64,000 nt of DNA from Edolisoma coerulescens (lineage: Eukaryota; Chordata; Aves; Passeriformes; Campephagidae), in assembly GCA_013397115.1 (NCBI GenBank), contig VWZW01006289.1, positions 4,318,826 through 4,382,825 of the forward strand, read 5' to 3'. Shown here one piece after another: positions 1-14,944 of the stretch. The translations under genes and the position numbers were made by a program. Every line of letters begins with the position of its first letter. The stretch's first letter is position 1. Below the pieces are notes generated by a model. It saw only the letters and a list, made by a program, of their open reading frames with translations, searched no databases and was not told the origin of the DNA.

Positions 1-931
1 TTATAAATCATCAGGTTAAATAATTTTGCATTTAGAATGTAGCCACCGTTATCTTTACTTCATGACAGTCTGTTTTAATAGTAGACTACCAAGCAAAAAT
101 TGTACTGAATGCATAATCTGACCCGTCAGAGCTGAAAGAATTTGTGTCCAAAAATAATTCATAACAGGACTACATATATCAGGAACTAGATATATTATGC
201 ACAACCTAAAAGAGATACAGAAATTATGCTATACTCCTTTTAGCTTGTAATTTAGCTGCAGCATTAGAATAATTGCAATATTCCAAAATTACTAAAAGAT
301 ACCATAGATGTCGTAAGCTAAAATATATGTTCACACCATTTTGTCCTGAGGACACATATGACTGATATAAATACCTGACTTCATTGCTTACTATTTTTAC
401 ATTTCTAGGGCATGAGCTAAAACCATAGGGATATCACAAAACCACTAGATCAGTAAACATAGGGTTAATTGAATGCTATTTCACTGGAAAATAACACAAA
501 ATTCTATAGCATAAATATCTAATATTTAAATACTAGATCTTCAGAAGTTTATTAAATATATTTTTAAATACTTCAAAGTGTGAAATACTTTGAAAAACCC
601 TCATATTTGAAAAACCCAAATAATCAGAATTTCAAAAAATATTTACAATTATAGGTCTCAATCAAATACCTTTATATCAAAAGGAAGGAAGGAGATCAGA
701 TAGATAGAAAGCAATAAATCCAATAATGTTCACGTGGATCTTGGTTTGGATTTTATCTGTACCAGCACCTCTATCAAGGGCTGGAATATTTCTATCTAAC
801 GTGGAAGGATTCAAATTATTTTTTTTTTTTTTTAAAGAAAAATACAGCAGAGAATATTTTTCCCTTTAACAATAACACACACAGAGACACTTATGAAGGG
901 CTGGAGAGATGCAGATAGAAGGAATGCTGCA

Positions 932-960
932 AATTTGTACACACTGATGGTGTACAAATT
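932..960. repeat. perfect 11-bp inverted repeat with 7-base loop
   Basis: AATTTGTACAC (932-942) and GTGTACAAATT (950-960) are exact reverse complements. Confidence 0.85.
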
Positions 961-2474
961 GAAAGCAGAAACCAAAGCAACTGAATTTTTGAGTAAATCA
1001 GTGGATTATGGAAAGCAGCCTGATAGCATTTTATAATTATAGTCTAATTGGCAAATAATTTGAAGTAATGTCTTAAAAACTACTTCTGAAGAAGAAAAAA
1101 AAACATCTTTGGAAAATACTGCGTTGAATGTATAGAAAATAACTCAGTAGGAGGTGTGAATTTAAAAACAGGCTGTTTTCAGAAGCTGTAAATAATCATT
1201 TTAATAATGTAGCATATCACATTGTTTATTTCACAGGGGTTTTTTGCAACTTCTTAACAGAATAAATTGCTATTGCAAAAAAGGGAATATAAGGCTTAGG
1301 TTTATCATACCATCATTTGATACTGAACGATCACAAAATTCCATCCAAAAGCATATCTGAATTTTGGGCTCCAGAAATTAATTTCTTCAGAAACATATAG
1401 TTTTTTCATTACAGGAAATTCCTTGCATTTTTTAATCATGGACAAAACACAAATCATCTTTTCACATCCCATGAGGTTCATGACACATTGTGGATACTGA
1501 AGATGATGACAGACTGCAGGAGAAGCAGTACTTAAAATCTGCTTCCTTTCTTCCCTGCTTTCCTTACTTGCAGACAGGGATGTTCAGAAGAAATTATTAT
1601 TCTGAACAGTTCTTCTAAACAGACTTTATTAGCAACTTATTAAAATTAAAGGAAGAGTTAAACAGAGAGGAACAATTTCACCGAAATTTTTAGCCATTGC
1701 AATAGGGATTGGAACATCTTCTGGAGTAAGCAAGTAAGAAACAAAATCAGAACAGTAGTTAGGGAGGAAACACCAAAGAAATCCCATGTTATATCATTCC
1801 CAGTTTGGTAAAATAAAATATGAATAGTGTTAATTTGTTTTCAATAGCATACTGGCTAAAAAGGATTATATACTATTAACCGAGAAGCAGATTTTATTTA
1901 TTGGTATATAGAGCCTTCAATGGAAGACTGACATGTGACTGCAGCTGCTGAAGATGATAATGAGTATATTTAGATAACTATTTAACAAGTTATAACATAG
2001 CCGTAAACGAGGGACAAGGGCAAATAGATTCTAAATACCTTTGTCTATAATGTGCTGCTGAAAATTAGGTTAGTAGAAGAGTCTGAGAAGCCACTGCTAG
2101 GGACAAAATGATGTCAAGGGTCTGTGTTCCCCACCAGGGAACCACAGAGCTAGGGACTGACCTCCCCCCTGCCCCTCCTGTGTGACCCACACAGCCTCGC
2201 TGTTTCCCAGCACACAGGCTGACAGAGCTGGGAGCAGCTCTAGACTCAGCTCATTCCTACTTCCTTAGCTTCCTTATTGCTGCCTAGCTTTCATGCTGCT
2301 GATTTACTTCCATACAGACATCTGGTTTAGGCATCTACGTAACCTTGGTCTGCTCTCACAGACCCACATCAGCCCCTGTATGGTCTTCAAGGTCACTCTT
2401 AAATCACAGCCCCCTACTTTCACAACTGTGTGCAAATTTTGCCAGCCTCTACTCACCTTAATTAATAAGAGGAT

Positions 2475-2605
2475 TTTGGGTGTAAAACAATTAAGGAGGT
2501 CAGTGCTGTCATCACCGTTTTAGAGATAGGAAAACTAAGGCACAAGAATGCAGAGAAACTCTCCAGTGACACTCCAGAGAGCAGAACGTAGATGGTAATA
2601 TACAC
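2475..2605 (+). mobile_element. MIR-like ancient SINE fragment
   Basis: TCATCACCGTTTTAGAGATAGG then AAAACTAAGGCACAAGAATGCAGAG mirrors the MIR core landmark 'cccattttacagatgaggaaactgaggcacagag'. Diverged but in the correct order with plausible flanks. Confidence 0.5.
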
Positions 2606-4289
2606 CTGAAAATGCACAGAACTCTGCTTTGGTATTCTGACTATCCAAAACTATAGTTTAGACATGAAGAGGTCTGATACAATACTTTAACTTTGGAATG
2701 ATAATTAGGTTTTAATCATTCATTAATTAAAAAAAGAGGTGTGCTATAAAAAATATTAGTAAAAATATCCTCTGAATTCCTAAGCCTGTGAATTTTAATT
2801 TCGTACATATTTATTCACTGCTGTTAAAGAATGAATAATAATTAACCAATTCTCTCTTTTTTTTTTTCTGTCTTTAAGTACAGCTTCATTTTAAAACCAT
2901 CTGAGGTAATACTAGTGAAAGATGAAAGCTTCTGTATAACCATTAGTTAATAGAAGTGGAGGATGCTGAAAATCCTTAAGTGAAATGGAACATATGGAAA
3001 AATTATTTCTTTAACTGCTGATTCCCTGACTGTCAATTTCCTGTCCATGCATTGCCACAGAACATGTTCCTAAATTATGTCAGTCACCCCTCCTCTTCAT
3101 TTTAAAGTTATGCTATAAGAAATGCTAATAGCAGCACAATGTCATACACCTGATTTCCCTCAGAGAAAACCAAATTTTGTGCCTCCTTTTTCATTAGTTT
3201 TATCTTGGCTTACACATCACAGAAGGACATCTAGCTTTGAATTCCAGGTATCATTTTAGGCAGTAAAAAACCAAGTTGTGATCAAATCTCTTTAACAGAG
3301 TGGAAAACAGAGACAAAAGGTGGAGGACTTTTTAAGAACAGCACACTTATAAAATACCTGTTGCTGGCTTTTGAGATTTCAGGATATTAAGGTGTGTTTT
3401 ATCAGCAATGGGTGCTAAATCAGTGTTAAATCAAAACCATTAACAATTTCTGTTTAGAAGTATAGACTTGAAACAGAAATAGAAGGGAAGATTGCATGCA
3501 TAATATTGAGAAATGACGAAAATTATTCTTAGTCAATTGGAAAGCCCAATCTCTCACTTATCCTACCACAATTCACCATTAAACCAGCCTATGGAAAGAA
3601 CTGGGGTATAAATAAATTGGGTTTGGGACAGACAACAGGTAGAATTCCAGTAAACTGATGTTTTACAATTGATTAGCTGCTTCTAATCCCTGAGGTGCAT
3701 GGCCCTTCATACCATACATCTTTCCTCCTTTGTTCTCGAACAATTCATTTTTATGTTTTTTAGCTTTAATTACGTTTCCTTTGAACCTGTGATATGACCT
3801 TCTCTAGAGAATATACTGGAAATTATTGGTATTTGGGGGAAAATTACTGATGTTGAAACAAGCCTTGAAAAAGCTGGCTCCCTTTTGGTTTCACCAAGTG
3901 TCTAGGCACTGGTACTCTCCTAAACAACTACTTTCTGTATTCCTTACACATGGCTGGTTTTGAGTATCAAAAACCAGTCACGCCTTTCTTTACTGATATT
4001 CAGTCTTATCCTAAACCAGGCCACATTTGCTAACTAGATGGGCGTAAAAGGCTTTACATAAAGTGGATTTTATTCAGCATATCTTTGTTTCTTGCTTCTG
4101 ATGTCCCTGAAGACCCAATAACTACAAAGCAACCCTGAATAACAGGAATGTAGGAACAGATGTTATTTGGGCACTCTCACATAATAAAGACTTCCAAGAA
4201 TCCCTGATGTCCAATTATCTAAACACTTATTCTTAAGTTTCTATCCACAGCATGATGAATTTAGTCTATTTTAGCTGAATACAGAAGGA

Positions 4290-4545
4290 AAGTATTTAGT
4301 GTGAAAGTGATGTCAATCAAAATGGACACATAAATGGACTGGGTAACACTATCTCACAAAGCACACATTACATAATCAAATGGGTAATTTAAATGAGATC
4401 AGTTTATCCTGTAATAATTACATAAGTACCATGTGTAAAGAGGGCAATTATTATCTCATTATTTTCAAATTATTTTGGATTATTTTGAATGCTGGAGCAT
4501 TATCATATGTGTTATATTATTATAATAAAAATCTGTAATCTGTAG
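4290..4545. promoter_or_regulatory. candidate conserved AT-rich element
   Basis: Non-repetitive AT-rich sequence carries GTGATGTCAATCAAAATGG (HOX/TALE-type TCAATCAA), TTACATAATCAAATGGG and ATCCTGTAATAATTACATAAG (PITX/homeobox-type). It stands out from flanking sequence, but this is judgement from texture only. Confidence 0.2.
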
Positions 4546-7500
4546 TCACACGGTATTTTTAAAAGATAATATTGGAATAAAAATAAAACCACAGTGACCC
4601 AGAATACAAAGACACTCCATTTTGATTTGGAAGATATTTGGTTTCATCAGCATTAGGTCCTGTGCAGGACTTCAACAGGCTTGGTTTGCAGTGTGTCAGA
4701 GGCGGTACATCCACCTTCAGTGACCCCAACAGACAGAATTTTTGTAGGTCCTTCCTTTTCTCATCTCAGCTACTTACAGACACTTACTTCTTCATCTGCT
4801 CATGGAAGGGAAGATTATTCCAAGATACAGGATTGCACACAGTTAGATTTATATTATATACAAGACAAGGGGTTGATGTGTTCCATGCTTTTCTTTGTAA
4901 TGTCACCTTCCCCTACATGATTCCCAAAAATGTAAACAAAATAAAAAAAACCTCTAAATGTAATTAAAACTTTTGAAATTCTTATTCTAAAATTAGAGGA
5001 GATGAACTGTGTTGTGTCATTCTTCTGAGAGAGAAAACACAGAATGTCTTCTATAACTGGATCATAATTAAGCAGAACTCAATGATCGCTCAAGACACTG
5101 GCACTTTTTTAAAAGTCATGGTCATAATGCCTGTACAAAGGATAGAGAAGGCCTAGGAAAGTTTAAATCACTGTAAACTTGCAGAACTACTTCTTTAAGT
5201 AATTAAAAACAACCTTTATTTTTTGATGAAAAACAATTAAATGTGGTGTTATAAATTAACACCCATTTTCCCTTCTGCTACTTGATGTTGCACAAATTAA
5301 AACATGGAGGAGCTATGGAAAGAATTGTTAAATTATTATTTTGAGGCTAATTCTATCTCTGTTTTTTAAATTTTCTGTGTTGTTTGGTTGTAACTGACAG
5401 ATTGTACCAACAGGTCTTTCTTGACTATAACATATCAAAAAGCAACATGGACTACTGACTTGTACCTTCTTCATTAGCATCCTCTTTCTTTATTCAGGAT
5501 AATTAGAACCCAAAATCTCTTGGAGGAATCAGAACCATTCTAATGCTGAAATTCCTCTTCTGTCTTAGCTTCTTAATATGCTGCTCTCACTAAGGGTACA
5601 CTTCTAAGAGGAATTTATACACACAAAATCCTAATTCTATGGGGATTTTCCTTTGTAATATACATGACTCCAATACAAAGCAATATGGATTATTTTCTAT
5701 ACATTTGTATCTGCCAGGCATATGAAGTCCAAATAAGGACAAAGACAAGGGGGATAAAATCAAATACAAATAAATGATCTTTCATGAATGGAAAACAAAG
5801 AAGTTTTTAAACACAGAGCATGTACATTCAAATCACCTTGAAGCAAATCTAATATATGCAACAAGCACTGTTGAGACAGGGGAGGCACTAAAAAGGTAAC
5901 ATTTTTGTTTGAAGCAACTTTGAAGAATCTGGTCAAGAGTATCTGTTCGATTGTTTGCACATAAACCCGTTCATTTCCAGGCAGTTTGTCTCACCTTGTG
6001 CACAAGTTTTAATCATCTTTTGTATTAACAGAAAATGAAAACTTTTTTTTTCTCATAAGGTCTGGATTTTATAGGACACTTGCCTCCAAAATATGTCATA
6101 AATAATATTTTAATGGTGCAGGCCAGTAGGAGTGCCTTAGTGAGATTAAACTTTATTTTCCTCATTAGTGACATCTTTCACCTTTTACTTCAGAGTGGGC
6201 AACCCTGCAGCAAAGCAGAGCGCTAAACCCTGTTTTTAGAAACATGTGCTGAGGAACCTTTTGTAGCAATGCAAAACAAAATAATAATCTGTTCAATGTG
6301 CTCTACTGAGATTAATTTATTGCAAAGATCTACAGAAAGTGATCCAGTTAATCAGGCTAGACTTTGGGAAGCAAGTCACTGAGACTGATCCAGAATGCTT
6401 ATGTCCAAGTACCAGCAAAACCTTGAAGCACCCAAGGCAAGTAGTTGGCTCTTTCCTATGGGCTAATATATTTATTTAGTTCCGCAGCAAAGCCTGGCTC
6501 ACAAGGCTGCACATGTCCCAGTCAGACTTGAGAAACAGGATTCAAGGAACTGCTTAGTCATCCAGAGGCAGACAGAACATTTGTTCTCTCTTCATGAAGG
6601 TCATGGTAAACCCTTGACAGATTATCTAGATAGACTTTGTGCAGGAAAGACTCCAGACACAAGACACACAGTCCATTTTCCAGACACAGCAAGTCTAGAT
6701 TTGGGATCTAGCTCTAACTTCACTCAGATAGGCTTGAGTGATCCCCTCAGGAGCTAGCTGCAATCATCACCTTACAGGGTGTCATGGGGAGTAAAAAAGG
6801 ACTTTGCTTCTCATGAAGCTGAATCTTTAGGCAGCAAAAATTAGGCACAGGATCAGATTGTTTTCAGATGCATTTTTCCACCTTTACAAAACAAATATCT
6901 CTATGTTAAGTTCTGTATCTCTGTTTTACTTACGATGCTATAAAACATAATGAAAGATTTGTGTTAACTGCTGTATCAGATACCATTCACAATAAGTTTC
7001 TCTTTGGAGAACAGTGAAGATTTATACAAGTGACAACTGTAAAAATAGAAAATAAAACTGCGTAAAAGATTATGAGACTAGTTTTATCTGACTATGTTTT
7101 TGCAGTATGTTTTTTTTTATGAGTAGTCTATGATTGCATATAATTATATGAACGTAAATGAGGTCAGGATTATTAAAATATTCACTTTTTCTGAGTATTC
7201 TACTCATATAGCAAGTATCAGAATTCAAAGACAATGTGTACACACACAAGACTATTAGGAATTACTGTATAAAATCACTACAACTTAAGTGCACTCATTA
7301 TGATTATAAACAGGCAAAACAAGAAAGTAAATGATACAAGGATCTTCTGCATCCAGGTTCTATAGAAACCCACCAATTTAAAATTCTACATTTAAATTAA
7401 AAATATGCTTATTTTCAATCCTCATTCTTTATAGAAAAACTTGAATATGTGAATAAAACTTTACTACATTGACAGACAGATTTAAGGCATACCTCAGGAA

Positions 7501-9305
7501 GAATCAAGTTCAGCAAGTGAACTTTGAAACTGGTGAATGTCAGGAGACAAAACTGGTTCTGCAGACAGAGGAAAGAGAGAGAAAGATGCTAACACTTTTC
7601 ATAATAGGCCATGCTCAGCCACCCTGTTAACAGTACTGTGCTCAGCTTGCATCAGCTGAGAGCCTCTGCATAGGCAGCAGCACTGCAGAGAACAGGAGCT
7701 TAAGGATAGAGGTATGTTTTCTGAAAAGCTAAAAAACCCAGTTAGTTGAGTATCTTGTATCAAAATCCATTTGGCTACCTGTAAAGCACCACTCTCTACC
7801 ATATGATCCATTTTTTCTCATCCTTACTACAGAAGGTCTAAGCACATTCATGGAAGCAACTCTATACAGCTCTCTCATGACTTACTACCAAAAAAAATGG
7901 CATCGTTTTTTAGGACAAACAAATGAGCTTTTTATCTCACTGAAACAAATGTTTAATATTCAGACAGACAGGAAAGGAAAAGAGGAAAGTGTGCAATAGT
8001 GAATGCTGCTATTTTACCATACGGGTTAAGGTACAAACGCAGTAGCACCTTCAAAGCACACATTCCTCGACAGTCAGTAGATAAGTACTTTCTCAACTTG
8101 TCGTCTGTCAGTTGTGTAATGTGTTTCCTTATTCATGCTTTAGTTAATCTGGAGGCTCCTGGGTTTTATCCAAGTCCTTATTTCTTACAAACATATGGGC
8201 AACTAGGTGATGACGTTGATGGAAGAGAGTGAGAAGAGAAGAAGAACAGGCAGATGTCCAGAAATTCTGCATCTAGGTCAATAAAATCTCTGGTTTATGG
8301 TCTTTCATTGGTATGGAACAATAGCATTGAATAGCATAATATACAATGTACATTTTTTTTTCATGAGATGAAGGATTCAAAAGGGCCTTTTAGAAGATTC
8401 TGCCAATCACAACCCTCTGACAGCTGTGATGAGAGTGAACAAAGCCAATTTAAAGCTGTTTTGACAACCCTTCCCATGTCATGAAATTGGGCTTGTGGCC
8501 AAATGTAGTGGATTATCCACAAAACAACTGAGTAAATTAGCAAAATCCTTTGTCTAATTCTGGGAATATTTATCAATTTCTGCAACCACTGAACAAAGAA
8601 AAGCCTAGAACACTCTTGTCAGCTGATATTACTCATGGTTTGTTGCCATTCTTTTCTCAAGAATATTGCCTGGGAGAAGGGAAGCAAAATTGAACCATTA
8701 ATATTATGGCTAGAGTCCAGCAATTCATACTTAAGATCTTTCTAGATTATTGTATGTTTCACAATATTTAGGGCATCAGCTTCACTGAGATTATCCTGCA
8801 GAGTAGTGGAGGAGTTCATTATTTGCTTGTTGCTCTCCTTGCTAAAACACATGTTGCAAGAGGACAAATATCAAGAAAATCTCAAAGTGGACCTAGTGTG
8901 ATCTGCCTCAAGAAAAGACTTTTTATATTTCCATATTAATGAGGACAAGCCCAAAACAATGGAATTTCTGTTATTTTAAAATTGGTTCATAATTTTGTGT
9001 GCAAATTCTAACTTTAAATAAGTTTCATATTCTGAACCCTGTGAATAAGATTTCACTTAAAATACCATTAATTAAAGGTAGGAAAGCAAGATAGAATTAA
9101 AAATTTAAATCATAAATAGTGATTTGATTTAATGGAATGTTTGTTTTCACAAAAGAGCACAGTGTAAAATATGATTCCTGGTGTGACCTCTGCCTCTTAC
9201 TTTTTTCAGGAACAATCTAACACAGCGATAGTACATCTGTAATGGATATTAATTTTTTTTCATTTTGACTTCTCCTTTTCTGTTTTGTAAAAGAAACACA
9301 GAGCA

Positions 9306-9397
9306 GCAAGCAAGAAAGCAAGAAAGCAAGAAAGCAAGAAAGCAAGAAAACAAGAAAGAGAGAAAGAAAAGGGAAGGAAAGGAAAGAAAGGAAAAAA
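9306..9397. repeat. (CAAGAAAG)n / GAAA-rich microsatellite
   Basis: About five near-perfect 8-base units CAAGAAAG at the left, then an interrupted GAAA/GGAAA purine tract on the right. Simple repeat; open frames through it are artefacts. Confidence 0.95.
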
Positions 9398-9857
9398 ACC
9401 AAACACCATAGCTTTAATCCTTCCCTGATTGGCAGACTGGAAAGCTCTGAATTATTTAACAAAAGACATAACTTCTAACAGCATAGAAGTGACACATAGA
9501 GAGGAAACCTTCAAACAGGTGAGAAAGAACACAATGAAAAGTGAAAACCACAGTCAGCTATATGCCCTTCGTCCCAAACAGCACTTCATTTCCTCACTAT
9601 TGTGTTCCTTCTGTCACAAAGCTTCACCAATTTGTGGCAATTTTTACAAATGCTAAAGCTTGTTTTTCTCTTCCATAATTTCCAGTGTTAAGAGTGAGAG
9701 CATTTGAAGAAGGTTGACTAATATCAAATGTGAAAGAAACTGATACTCAACCAGTTCTTGCAGACTCAAAATTAGGCAACTGAAAGTAACCAAGGCATGT
9801 CAGACAACAGTTTTTTAGAAGGCAATACCCTACATGTCTAGCTAAGAAAGAGAGGAC

Positions 9858-9900
9858 TAATAATAATAGTAATAATAATAAAAATAATAATAATAATAAA
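9858..9900. repeat. (TAA)n microsatellite, slightly interrupted
   Basis: Fourteen or so TAA units with single-base interruptions (TAG, AAAA). Confidence 0.95.
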
Positions 9901-12865
9901 CTGTAAATCTTTGAAAAATTTCTGTCATCCTGCTGTTGCATTGATAATTGGATTTCTGCTGAATTTCTCCTTCGCCCCCAAGTAGAAACACCTGGAAACT
10001 CTTCAATTTTCCATTGAAGAATTCTTAAAAAATTAAAAATTTATGGACATAGTGTTTTACAGGTTTGGATCCTGAACAAAGTTTTCTCAGAAAAATGCTG
10101 ATGAAAATATCTTTTCTTGGTCCTATTGGTATGACTTACTATAGCAAAAGCTCATATCAGACAGAAAAATCTGAGCAGGAGCACCAGTGATATCCTTTTC
10201 CCCCTGCAGACACTAGAGAGAGGTTTTCAGAAGTTCCCTGATTAGAGTTCATAAACACATCTGGTCACCTATACTGTCAAAACATTTTTCAAGAAGAGAG
10301 TTCTGTTAAAATTTTCACTTTGCATTGGGTTTGCTGTAGCAAAATCCCAAACTAATCATAGAAGTTCCCAACCCCTCTTTGGAGAAGTTTTATCTCAGTG
10401 TAGCAGAAAAAGTTACTTACAAGTCTGTGGGTGCTTAAACTATGGTCCTCTTTTACTGTGCTCCTGTGAATGTCAAATGCGCCTCCACATAAACACATTC
10501 AGAGTTGCTGCTGGTACCGAGACCTTAGTCTCATACTTCACATGTCAAAAACACGATGTTTGTACCCCCAAGATGAACAAACAGCCAAAGAGAGCAGAGC
10601 AGAGCACAGACTGTGCAGGGCTGTGATCTGACAGCCCCCAGAGTTACCTGCTTTGGGTCTTTATGTCCATGGGGCACAGGAGCCCGCTGGCCTGATCAGC
10701 TGCACTTACAGAAGCACATATGGGCACACAGCCAGTATACTCTGTGACTAAATGCCTGCTTCACAGACAGAATCAGACAGGTCTGAAGGCTCAGTGGAAT
10801 AAGAAGAAAAAGAGGCTTCAGTAACACAGACATTAAAATCAAATTTACACATGACCCAATCCACAGGCTTACTGAATTTATTGTTGGATTTTAAGCAGCT
10901 ATAACAGACTGAAATCATTACCCTGACACTTGGAGCCAAATTTGAACTGCCTGCTATTGCATTCACAGTCTAACCTATTTCATTTGTAGAGGGGATAGCG
11001 TATGCACATACGATGAGGACACAAGTCAGCTTTTCCCTTCCACATGTGGACACTCTTTGCTTGAGCATGTGTTTATGCATGACAGCAATAACCACAGGCA
11101 AGGCTGAACTTCAAGATAATGATGAACTGATAACTGAGTCATGATGCAGACACACATGCACATGCTCCTGAACAGAGTGAGGGTAGGACTAGTCTGCTTT
11201 TGTGAGGCTGCTCCCTGAGCCATCCCCCATGAATGCACACTGGATTCTGGCCAGGAGCAGCACCAGAGGCACAAAAGTCTGAATGGACCAACACACACAT
11301 AACTAACTGACTATGAGGCGAGAAAAGCTCTGAAGGACTATGATGTGGATCAAAGCAAGATTTCGGTGGATTTTGCAGCCAAAATATGTATAGGTAGTAG
11401 TATAGGCAGCCTGAAATTCATACCAGAAATTCTTCTTTATTGTTCCCTACATAATTTGTTAAAATGAAGGAACTGCTCCCCCAAAATATATCGTAACTTA
11501 TATCCTGAGTACTGTTTGGTATTATTGCCTGACTAATTCAAATTACATGATGACCCTAGCCATTGTAGATCTTTAATAAAAATTAAGTGGTGCTATTAGC
11601 CTTAGGTATAATTGTTTATTATTTCTCAAATATTAACCAATTATCTAGGAGTCTTAAAGTGCAGACAGATAGTTCTACCACACAAACACCTTGGGAGGTA
11701 ATTACTTTTTCATTTTATCAGTTTCTTTCACCTAAATATGACATCTCTTTTTCCAGTTTAGACTTAATGAAAAAGCACCACCAACAGAGACAGTGGTCAA
11801 AGAACTGCACGAGTTTCCAGGAAGGGGAACATTTATCAAAACATACTGTATGGTTAATGATAGTATGTATGGATAAAGAAGCCTGTAATATACAAAAACA
11901 ATAAAGTTGGATTAGTGTATCGAAGGTTGTTTGGACAAGATTCAGTTCCATTTCCAAGAGACTTCAATTTCCTTTCACATAAACTCTGTGAAATACTTTA
12001 TGTGACATGTTTATGACTAGCTGATTTTATGAATGTTATAATTGCAGACCCTTAGGAAGGTTGAGAACAGAATTGCCCCTTCAGCAAGCAAAAAAGCACA
12101 CAGATGAACATGACAATTAATAGTTACGGTTGAAGAAAGAAGATCCGCATATCTCAATTACATTACGCCAGATTACAGCACTATGTGGTGTATACCATAT
12201 TATTTAGGATTTTTGCAGTTCCTAATGACTAGCAAAAAAGGAACACTTAAATTCAATTGTAGGCAATAGATACGAAACTTTAGATTTTCTTTCTGCTTTA
12301 TTAGGTTTACTTTATCAGCGCATTACATAGTCACACTTCAGAAATCAACCATCAGATTTACAGTTCACATGTTGTTAATTTCTGCTCAAATTTTCTCTTA
12401 GGAAGAGCTCATAATATTCTCTAGAAAAATGTTCTTTTGTTTCCCCTTAAAAGTGTCTATTTTACTTTGTCATTTAGATAGTTCAAGATATTTAAACACT
12501 ATGGGCTATAAACTTGCCCTAAATATGCACTTTTACTGAGCAGTCATTGCAAAACCAGAGCCCAGCAAAATTTTTTAAGTCAAAACATAAATCAGAATCA
12601 TCATCTCATATAAAGATAAAACAAGAAAGTTGTGTCATGTCTTCTCACATCCTAGATACAAGTAAATATAAGATAAAAAGAATTTATTGCTTTTTATTCA
12701 TAAATTTTACCAAACCACAATTATTAATTTTACAGTTAAAAAGCCAGACAATGACTTAAACAAGTTTGATGAAATCAAACTCTAAGGCTACATAAGGTTT
12801 TACAGACCTCCGCATCCCAAGCAATAACACAGGTTTCATGTCTCAGCCCATCAGGACAAATCCTA

Positions 12866-12990
12866 AGTCGCAGAACCAAAGAAAAGGTTGGTTGGAAAAG
12901 ACCTCCACAGGCCACCTAATCCAATCTTCTGGCTGAATCAGAATGAGCTTCAAGATTAACTGTTCAGGGCCTTATTGCAACTTGTGACTG
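12866..12990 (-). mobile_element. short CR1 LINE 3' end fragment, antisense
   Basis: The plus strand shows AGGTTGGTTGGAAAAGACCTCC followed by AGGCCACCTAATCCAATC, the reverse complement of the well-known CR1 3' tail (bird copies read as 'ggttggaaaagacctt...tccaac'). After that the match fades. A 5'-truncated copy. Confidence 0.65.
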
Positions 12991-14944
12991 TTGTATCCTG
13001 GCCTTCCACTGTACATGACTCTAACCTGAGCAGGGAATGTTCTTGATAATTTCTGACTGCTGCCTGTACCTACATGTTTCATGCCTCCTGTATATGTCAC
13101 AGATTTAACATTATTTCAGATGTACCTTCTGAACACTTCGTGGAGCTTTTCTCCTCTGGACTTTAATGCTTTGCATTGTAGACATAAATTCACCCAAAAT
13201 AAAAAAGAAGTACAAAACCTTTTTCTGTCTTCACCTGAAGCTCTTCAAAGTTTTTCCTGGACACACTGAAGCATTTTTAACTCTAGAAGCTGTAGATCTT
13301 CAATCAGCCTCTTGAATGTCTGTATCCTATATATCTCTCCATCTAGCTTTCCAATAAGTAAGAAATTCAGATTTTGCTTTCTTCAGCTAATTCCTAATAT
13401 AATTCAGATTTTTCTTTTAAAAAGAAAAGAAATGTAGTTCAAACAAGAAAAAGGCTGAAAACTTTATAAATAGGACAGTAAATTTTTTGTGAGGGAATTT
13501 AATTTCTCTCTCAGTTGCTTATTCACATTTCATGTAGCAGGCATTCCTGGAAGAAACATACCTTCCTATCACTTTTTATATATTTTGTTTATTTTTAACA
13601 GTTAAAAATAGCTGCAATTCACATTCCTCACTCCACCAAAAACTCCTTAGAAAAGACTTAGAAAGAAAGAAATGCGTCAGTTGAGATAGACAGACATTTA
13701 TATTTATGGTCTAAATGGAAAAAACACATTTTGTTTACACATGCATTTTTAAATTGTCACTGATCTCTGGCTCACAAATATCTAGTTGAATTTTCCATGC
13801 AGAAAAATCTCTTTTGCTGCCACTTTATCAAGCAGTTGCATTGTTTTAATGAAGACTGGGATGCAAGATATTACATTTATATTCCATTGAAATACTTCCC
13901 TTCAAGTATAATGGTTGCAACTGTAGGTGTTAATAAAAAAAAGCTACCTAACTTCCTGAGACTATTGTGGGGAGAGGATAATTACTGTTACTGGTCACAG
14001 AACAAATACTGCAGTGCAATTTTTCAGTAACTTTACTGTGTTACCTGTAACATGCCTACTAATTCATCACCTCTATGTCTATTTCTAACTTTTCAACACT
14101 GTCAATAAATTAAGTTTCCTATTAAAACAGAAACAAAACATGGCAGAATGTATCCCTTTCTCCTCACCTGCATTTTGCACTTAAAGATCCAGGGTGAATA
14201 CTATAGACTATCAGCTTTTAAAGGAAAATCTATCAGATTTATCCCTTGCAAAACCCTTGGGAAAGGTTTTTCCTGTTGCTTCTACACAAGTGAATTGATT
14301 GATTATAGTCAGTGGAATGGAAAACAAAAAAAACTTCTTTACTTTCTATAGAAAAATTTCTTTAAAATCCTTTATCAAAAGATCACCAACTTCCAAGGGA
14401 TAATTCTTTATATCAAAATGTGATATATGTAAAATATAATCAAACACATTGCAAGATATTCCTTCCAAGAAATATTCTTACTGTCAGGATGGGTTTAGTC
14501 ACCATTCATCAAAAAACCACAAAAAACCCCAAAACCCACAAACCTCTTAAACACTTACTTATGTAGCCTCTACATCACACCATCATGTATATTCAAAAAT
14601 TTCTAAAAAACAATGTAAAACAACATGAAGTTTAAAAAAGCAAATCACTGAAGTTTTGAGGTGTCAGTACTAAAGTTGACAGTAAAAATTTAGTTCAGGG
14701 CTCTTGTGACTTTTTAAAATAGTGTTGAGTTAATTAATCACTTGCCATTCTCCACAGAAGTTTACCACTTCATTCAGCATGCAGAATGACTGACACTGGC
14801 ATCCTGAGACAATGTTTAATACTGGGCTGTCTTCAGTGCATGCCTCTCACAGCTTTTACTTTGGCTCACTTTAGCTCAAATCCTAATATGAACACAGACT
14901 CTTCATTTTTCCCTGGGTGTTTTTCCATGTCACTGTAATATAAG

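Larger units (their letters stand above)
1..12865. other. AT-rich intergenic desert
   Basis: No gene seen. Open frames are short and AT-driven with stops in all phases. Contents noted: a hairpin at 932-960, a modest GC-richer patch at about 2090-2280, the MIR-like scrap near 2.5 kb, an enhancer-like stretch near 4.3 kb, and two microsatellites at 9.3 and 9.86 kb. The rest holds nothing I can name. Confidence 0.7.

Noticed and set aside
9217..9462. 81-codon minus-strand frame rich in Phe/Leu/Ser
   Set aside because: It is read through the GAAA microsatellite.
11690..11760. Possible further MIR-like stretch (GAGGTAATTACTTTTTCATTTTATCAG)
   Set aside because: The resemblance covers too few bases to separate from chance in AT-rich DNA.
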